A stretch of 11,429 nt of DNA. Origin: Thermomicrobiales bacterium (lineage in GTDB: Bacteria; Chloroflexota; Chloroflexia; Thermomicrobiales; UBA6265). Location: positions 1 through 11,429 of the forward strand of contig JAUJMG010000107.1 of NCBI GenBank assembly GCA_030446955.1, written 5' to 3'. Shown here in pieces: positions 6,360 to 11,429 of this stretch. The stretch's first letter is position 1. Each line of letters opens with the position of its first letter. The notes beneath the pieces are model-generated. The model worked only from the letters and a program-made list of their open reading frames with translations. It was not told where the DNA came from and made no database searches. The translations under genes were made by a program, and so were the position numbers.

Positions 6360-9218
6360 CGATGGCGCCGAGTGGCGCTGACCTGTTGGCGGAGGTCGGG
6401 GCTCTTCCTCCAGAGCGGCGCCTGTCCCACCTCCAGCGACTTGGCCATGTAGAGCCCCTGCTCATAGCCATGGGCGATGAGGCGGAGCGGTTGGCGACGG
6501 TGGAGGTAGCGCGCGCGGTAGCGGCGTGCGACCTTGTCGTCGCTTTGGCCGACGTGGGCGGAACACCTGTGGCACGTGCTCGTGCCCGCCGGGCTCATGC
6601 CCAGGCCCAGGCCCAGGCCGGGAGGTTCGGCGAAGCGCTGGCGCTCGGCGATGAGGCGGCCCAGATTGCGGAAGAGGCTGGCCAACTGATTGAGGCAGCT
6701 CGGGCCAAGCTTGCCTCGCTCCATGCGCTCGCCCGCCTCTCGCGGTTCGATGAAGCCATCGCTGCGGGCGAGGCCGCGCGGGCAGCGTTCCTGGCCGCCG
6801 GCGAGCCGGCTCTTGCCGCTCGCGCCGACATCAATCTAGGCGCCACCAACTTTTTGCGCGACGAACCGCACCTTGCCCTGCTCCATTTCGACCGGGCTCG
6901 GGCCGCGCTCGCCGATGATCCCGTTATCCTCGCCCAACTCGAAACCAATCGCGGCAACACCCTGGTCAGCCTGGATGACTTCACGGGTGCCGAGGCGGCG
7001 TTTGCGGCCGCTGTGTCCGTCTTTGAAGCGCACGGCCTCGGCTGGGCGGCCGCCATCGCCGAAGGCAACCTGGCCTACCTGGCCATGCGCCAGGGACGCC
7101 TCGAGCGCTCCCTCTCCCACTTCGAACGCGCGAGGCGCCACCTCGAAGTGGATGAATCGGGTGCCGAGCTAGCCCGTCTCCTCGCTGAGCAGGCCGAGGC
7201 GTTTGCGATCCTGGGTCTCCTTGACGAGGCACGGACCACGTACGAGCGGGTTCTGCCGGAGCTGGAAGCGAGCGGGCTGGTGCTCGAAGCGGCCCACGCG
7301 CACGCTGGGCTAGGGCGGGTCCTGGTTCGCCTCGGGCAACTCGAAGAAGCGGAAGCCGTCCTGGTCGGCGCGGCGGCGGCCTTCGCGGCGCTCGGCCATG
7401 CGACCGCGCGAGCCCGTGTCGATCTCATGCGGGCCGAGCTTGCAGCTGCGGAAGGCCACCTCGACGAGGCGAGAACGCTGATAGAGGACACGTTGGCGGT
7501 GCTGCGCGATCGGCCGGCCGAGGCGGCGATCGCGCGCTTCCACCTCGCCCGTCTCGCGCTCATCACCGGTGATCTGGCGACCGCCGCCGACGGGCTGGAG
7601 GCGGCGATGCCGACCGCAGAACGGCTCGAGCTCGCGCCACTGCTCGCGGATCTGCTCCACCTGCGCGGCCTCCTTCACCGGGCACGAGGCGAGCCGGACC
7701 AGGCTACGGCCGATCTCCGGTCCGCCGTCTCGCACGTCGAGCGCGTACGCGGGACCTTGCAGGCCGAGCAGTTCCGGGCGGCGTTCCTCGGGAACCACCT
7801 GGCGATTTACGCGGACTTGGTCGTCCAGGCGCTCGATGGGACGAGCCCGGATGGGATTACTGAAGCGTTCGCGACGGTGGAGCGGGCCAAGAGTCGCGCC
7901 CTGCTCGACATCGTGAGCGGCGCCCTCGACCTGGAGGGGAGCTCCGGACCCAACCAGAACGACCCGGCGGAGGTCAGGCTGGAGACCGAGATGGCCCGGC
8001 TGCGGGCTGAGCTCAACTGGCGCTACAGTCAGTTGACAGAGGCCGGCAAGGGCGCCGAGGTCGGCAACCTCGGGGCGGCGTGTGCGGACGCGTCCGACTG
8101 GCACCGTGCCGTTCAGGAGCGGGAGCGGGCACTTGAGGTGCTGCAGAATCGCATGGCGGCAACTCAGGGCGTAGCAGGGCTCTATGCGCCGCCGATCGAT
8201 CAGGCCGCCGCTCAGCGCCTGGTGCCTCCGAACGGAGCGCTCATCGAATACTTCCTCGCCGGGGACCAACTCACGGCTTTTGTTCTCCGTGGCGACAGCG
8301 TCCACGTTTTTCGGGACCTGGTTCGTGCTCCGGAGCTCGTCAACCTCGTCCGTCGGGTCCGCTTCCAGATCGACCGCGCGCTCGTGGCAGGCGCCGAGCA
8401 GACCGCTCGGGCGAACCGCCTGCTCGTCGATGCTCGTCGGGAGGTTGGGGGCGCTCGATGCCGCGGTGCTGGCACCGCTTCGCGAGGCGGTGGGAGACGC
8501 CGAGCGCCTGGTGATCATTCCCCACGGGCCGCTTCACGCCGTTCCCTTTCACGCGCTCTGGGATGGCCAACAGTACCTGATCGAGCGGGCAGAGGTCCTT
8601 TACGCGCCGAGCGCTAGCCTCCTGGCGCATATGCAACGTGAAGATGGCGCCAATCCTTTCAACGGGGCACTGGTCGTCGGGGTGCCCGACGAGACTGCGC
8701 CGCAGATTGCCCATGAGACGCGGCGGGTGGCAGCCACCCTCAGTACGGAGAACGTCCTGCTCGGTCCCGCTGCCACCGTCGGGCGGGTGACCGCGGCGGC
8801 TCAGGGAGTCTCTATCGTCCACCTGGCCTGCCACGGCCGTTTCTCGTCGAAGAGCCCGCTGATGTCGGGAATCAAGCTTGCGGACGGTTGGCTGACCGTT
8901 CGCGACAATTACAAGCTCCGCCTTCCGCGGGGGCTCGTAACGTTGAGCGCGTGTAACACAGGGCGAACCGTGGTTGGCTCAGGGGACGAGTTGATGGGAC
9001 TGATCCGGAGTTTTTTGGCGGCCGGGGCCTCGTCATTGGTCGTGAGCCTGTGGATCGTGAACGACGAGAGCGCAGCGGGTATAATGACCGACTTCTACGG
9101 TGCCTGGCAGGCCGGTGCCACGCCGTCAGCAGCGCTTCGTGACGCTCAACGTGCCATGCTTGACCGCCGGCCGCACCCCGCTTTCTGGGCTCCGTTCATC
9201 ATGGAAGGTTCGCCATGA
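6356..9218 (+). CDS. TPR-CHAT caspase-like protease, with one frameshift as read
   Basis: The cytosolic protein has alpha-helical TPR-like repeats (about residues 70-480, Ala/Leu/Glu-rich; e.g. LIEAARAKLASLHALARLSR, GNLAYLAMRQGRLERSL) that should sense a ligand or partner. A helical linker follows, then a CHAT domain (caspase-HetF-associated-with-TPRs, from about 625). The protease dyad is present: His826 in HLACHGRF and Cys866 in LSACNTG, followed by VVSLWIVND and the conserved C-terminal block ending FWAPFIMEG. Reconstructed length is about 953 residues. As read, the first frame runs on to a stop at 8617 with about 54 wrong residues, and the true C-terminus resumes after the five-G run at 8447-8451. 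Removing one G restores REVGALDAAVLAP. Start ATG 6356 (or 6362) overlaps the anti-sigma-like stop; the end overlaps the next gene as ATGA. Likely substrate: the anti-sigma-like protein (inference). Confidence 0.9.
8447..8451 (+). other. Frameshift site in TPR-CHAT gene (five-G run)
   Basis: Reading frame changes here by +1. With four G instead of five the protein reads continuously from the linker into the CHAT domain. A -1 ribosomal slip would not restore the frame. Confidence 0.75.
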
Positions 9219-10806
9219 CCACCAACCTATCTCTTCCCGCCTGGCTTCGCCCGCTCCTCTGCCTAAGTCTTGCCTTGGCGCTTGCCCTCGGCTCCACACC
9301 GGTGGTGCTTGCGCTCCAGGAGAACGAGACCGAGGAGGATGGCGATCAGCCGTGGCAGGCTGAGATCATCGACACGGACGGTGACGAGACCACGGACGGG
9401 TACCGGGCGGAGCAGGCTATCGTCCGGCTGGCACCGGGAGCGGATTTGGCCGCGTTCAACGCGCGTCATGAGACGAGCGTGCTCGCCGAGATCACAACCC
9501 GGAACATCTACCTCCTTCAGCTTCCGAGTGGTAGCGATGAGGCCACTGCCGAGGGCGTACTGGGTGACGATCCGGACATCATGTGGTCTGAGTTGAACTT
9601 TGCTAGCCAAGTGCCGGAGGGGCGCCCGGGTAACTTCTTCGTCACGGGGGCGAGCGACGAGATCTCCTACACCGGCCAGTACGCGTCGGACCTCCTTGGG
9701 CTGGACGCGGCCCACGTCTGCGGGACGGGCTCCGGCGTGGTGGTGGCGGTCATCGACACTGGAGTCGACGCTGCGCATCCTGCCCTTGCCGGTCGCGTGC
9801 TCGGCGGCTGGAACGTCTTCGAGAACTCGCCTGACACCTCCGACGTTGGGAACGGCGTGGATGACGACGATGACGGCAATGTGGACGAGATGACGGGGCA
9901 TGGCACCCACGTGTCCGGCATCATCGCCCAGGTGGCCCCCGATACCGCGATGCTGCCCGTCAAGGCGCTCGACAGCGACGGCGTCGGGGACGCATTCTTC
10001 CTCGCGACCGGGATCTATTACGCCATCGACAGCGGCGCCAGCGTGATTAACCTGAGCCTCAGCTCGACGCAGAACACACGGGTGGTCGCTGAGGCCGTCT
10101 CGGAGGCAGCCTCCGCGGGCATCGCCGTTGCCGCGGCGGCCGGAAACCTTGGCCGGGCACAACCGCCGGAATACCCGGCGGTTGACGACAACGCGATCGG
10201 CGTCGCGGCGACCGACGCCAGCGACGTCAAGAGCGTTTTCAGCAACTACCAGGGCGCCCTGGACATTAGCGCCCCGGGCACCGATATCGTGAGTGCGATC
10301 CCGGGGGGGGCTACGCATACTGGAGCGGCACGAGCATGGCAACGCCGTTCGTTTCAGGCGCGGCCGCTCTCGTGATCGGGGCCGGGATGGGGGCGCGCGA
10401 GCAGCTTGTGCAGACGGCGGCTCCCCTGGACGGGATCAACCCGAGCTACGCCGGACTCCTCGGTGCGGGCCGGGTTGACGCGGCGGCGGCGGTCGGCTGC
10501 GGGACGAGCGCAACGACAACGGAGACATCGGAATCAACAACCACAACGACCACAACGACCACAACGACCACAACAAGCGAGACGAGTGAGACAACTGAGA
10601 CGGCGGCCGGGACTGCGGTGATCGCCGGCACAGACCAGGACGGGGCGAACTGCCGCGTCGAGGCGAACGCCGAAGCAGATGTCATCACTGTGGTTCCTGA
10701 GGGCACGACGGTGGATCTGGCGGGGGACCTCGTCGGGGAGTGGCAGCCGATCATGTGTGACGACTCCCTGGGGTACGTCCACAGCCAGTACCTCTCCTAC
10801 GGCTAA
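9215..10806 (+). CDS. Secreted subtilisin-like (S8) serine protease with SH3b-like tail, one frameshift as read
   Basis: Reconstructed length is about 530 residues. A Sec signal peptide (hydrophobic core 14-25, likely cut after VLA at 31-33) is followed by an acidic stretch and an I9-like propeptide (about 63-132). The S8 domain has Asp181 in AVIDTGVD, His229 in GHGTHVSG, oxyanion Asn311 in AAAAGN and Ser in GTSMATP; VDDDDDGNVD (215-224) is a likely calcium-binding loop. After it come a Thr-rich linker (about 440-465) and an SH3b-like domain (VIAGTDQDGANCR through GYVHSQYLSYG) with two Cys that may bond outside the cell. The frame breaks in the eight-G run at 10303-10310; adding one G (or removing two) restores IPGGGYAYWSGTSMATP. 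As read, the first frame stops at 10375, before the Ser. ATG at 9215 overlaps the CHAT stop, with GGAAGG 6 nt upstream. Confidence 0.9.
10303..10310 (+). other. Frameshift site in S8 protease gene (eight-G run)
   Basis: The frame moves by -1 across GGGGGGGG. Nine (or six) G would keep Asp, His and Ser in one protein. Long G-runs are prone to sequencing error and to slippage in replication or translation. Confidence 0.75.
10541..10576 (+). repeat. 9-bp tandem repeat encoding the Thr-rich linker
   Basis: Three exact units of CCACAACGA and a fourth, CCACAACAA, lie inside the coding frame and give an uninterrupted run of Thr. This is a low-complexity extracellular linker between the protease and the SH3b-like domain, probably variable in length between strains and a likely glycosylation target. 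Confidence 0.85.
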
Positions 10807-11310
10807 CCCCTCGTTGGGCGTGTCAGCGTGGGCTAAGCCCCGGTGGTCAGGATCGGCGCTTTGCCGCTGTTCCTAATGCTGAAGTCCGGATAACTGGGGC
10901 TGAGAACACGCGGGTCATTAGATCGACCGCCGAGTCCTGTTCCAGTTCCAGGTCGGCTTCGAGACGACCTGGCTGCTCGCTCGATGGCCGGTGAGGCTTA
11001 AGGACGGGACGCTTAGGCCGTAGGCAAGCTCTCGCCCGCTGCCCGGTGGCTCATGGCTCCCAGCCTCCCCTTCCAGTACCAGCCCCCAGGACTGCTACTT
11101 CCGTAGCCGTGCGTCAATCGGACGGGGTGAGCCGAGCACAGGCCTTGCGGACGACGGCAAGGCCCTCACCTGGGTTGAAACGCGTTTTGCACGTCCCGGT
11201 GTTCCCCGGTGAAGTGGGGGTCAGCCTCGGCGCGGTGTGGATCGGCTAGTGCTCAGGCCGTCGAAGACTGCCGTTCCCCGTGCTCCTCCCAATCCGCCCA
11301 CAGATTCATC
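10807..11310. other. Gene-poor region after the protease operon
   Basis: About 500 bp with only short ORFs that resemble no family I know (for example a 67-codon frame at 11046-11249 with weak codon character and no ribosome site). No tRNA, CRISPR or clear operon terminator is seen; a GGGC-TAA-GCCC mini-hairpin just after the protease stop has no T-run. It may hold decayed mobile DNA, or a non-coding RNA around the hairpin at 11126-11170. Confidence 0.55.
11126..11170. repeat. Bulged 14-bp stem-loop, possible structured RNA or DNA dyad
   Basis: Inner stem GGCCTTGC (11141-11148) / GCAAGGCC (11157-11164) closes an 8-nt loop. An outer stem GGTGAG (11126-11131) / CTCACC (11165-11170) stacks directly on its 3' side, with a 9-nt bulge CCGAGCACA on the 5' side. 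All 14 pairs are Watson-Crick. No T-run follows on either side, so it is not an ordinary terminator. Confidence 0.5.
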
Positions 11311-11314
11311 TCAG

Positions 11315-11347
11315 AAAAAGCGCCCCCGGATGTATTTTATCGGGGGC
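11315..11347 (-). terminator. Rho-independent terminator for a leftward transcript
   Basis: On the minus strand GCCCCCG (11347-11341) pairs with CGGGGGC (11328-11322) across a 12-nt AT-rich loop. GC and then TTTTT (11319-11315) follow. The plus strand has no T-run after the stem, so the site acts on transcripts entering from the right edge. Confidence 0.8.
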
Positions 11348-11357
11348 CTCATGTCCT

Positions 11358-11429
11358 CTACTGGGATGGACCTAGCGACGCGAGAAACTCGGCCGCTCCG
11401 ACGAGGGAAGGGCGCGGTCGAGATATCAA
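11358..11429 (-). CDS. Possible last 23 codons of a minus-strand gene cut by the right edge
   Basis: The minus strand is open from the edge to a TAG at 11360-11358 and ends in VGAAEFLASLGPSQ. The stop lies 10 bp before the intrinsic terminator, which implies that some leftward gene ends about here. Another minus frame also stays open across this stretch, so frame and product are uncertain; no family can be named from so short a piece. Confidence 0.35.
   Translation of the reverse strand: MISRPRPSLVGAAEFLASLGPSQ

Noticed and set aside
8447..8451. Programmed -1 frameshift in the CHAT gene
   Set aside because: A -1 slip leads to the wrong frame; +1 is needed, and no typical +1 signal (stop or rare codon at the slip site) is present. 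A G insertion is simpler.
7310..8518. 402-codon minus-strand ORF
   Set aside because: Antisense shadow of the TPR-CHAT gene, caused by high GC; no recognisable domain.
9263..10342. 359-codon minus-strand ORF
   Set aside because: Antisense shadow of the S8 protease gene, whose catalytic motifs are on the plus strand.
10541..10576. Tandem repeat considered as a CRISPR-like array
   Set aside because: Units are 9 bp with no spacers, in frame within a Thr-rich linker. No CRISPR repeats or cas genes are seen anywhere in the window.
11046..11249. 67-codon plus-strand ORF
   Set aside because: No ribosome site, no family resemblance, Pro/Arg/Ser-rich composition typical of chance GC-rich frames, and it overlaps the hairpin at 11126-11170.
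11315..11347. Terminator of the S8 operon on the plus strand
   Set aside because: The T-run is only on the minus-strand side of the stem and the site is over 500 bp from the protease stop.

Overview
This 11.4-kb window is high-GC bacterial DNA. The combination of a PurH, an ECF-transporter energizing module, an ISAs1-type insertion-sequence remnant and a sigma factor / zinc-finger / TPR-CHAT / subtilase cluster resembles Chloroflexota of the Thermomicrobia type (Sphaerobacter or Nitrolancea relatives). That placement is inferred from protein flavour and base composition only; no marker RNA gene is present.

Left part, minus strand (1-4112). In transcription order there are two ECF-transporter ATPases (4112-3192 and 3183-2308), the transmembrane coupling protein EcfT (2311-1526, overlapping the second ATPase by ATGA), a 234-bp gap, and purH (from 1291, running off the left edge). 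The ATPases are asymmetric: one lacks the H-loop histidine and the other has a broken ABC signature. Both defects would fall in the same composite ATP site. No substrate-binding S component is visible.

Middle (4113-5059). About 260 bp without a gene is followed by the decayed 3' part of an ISAs1-family transposase (internal stop, frameshift, no N-terminus). It ends in a possible terminal inverted repeat next to a strong 11-bp hairpin. This marks a boundary between minus-strand housekeeping genes and a plus-strand accessory operon.

Plus-strand module (5060-10806). A sigma-70-family (extracytoplasmic-function-like) factor is followed, after a 103-bp leader rich in inverted repeats, by a soluble protein with a zinc-binding anti-sigma motif (H-x3-C-x2-C). 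This overlaps by ATGA a TPR-CHAT protein (caspase-like His/Cys dyad present), which overlaps by ATGA a secreted subtilisin-like protease with a Thr-rich linker and a C-terminal SH3b-like domain. The likely logic is that the TPR-CHAT protease is switched on and cuts or displaces the anti-sigma-like protein, releasing the sigma factor. This is by analogy with the Csx29/Csx30/sigma circuit of type III-E CRISPR, but no CRISPR array is present here. As read, both the CHAT and the subtilase genes carry one frameshift, each in a run of G, while all catalytic residues are intact. Sequencing or assembly homopolymer errors are the simplest explanation; G-tract variation is the more interesting alternative.

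Right end (10807-11429). About 500 bp has no supported gene but contains a notable bulged hairpin. A minus-strand intrinsic terminator at 11315-11347 probably ends a gene whose last codons enter from the right edge.
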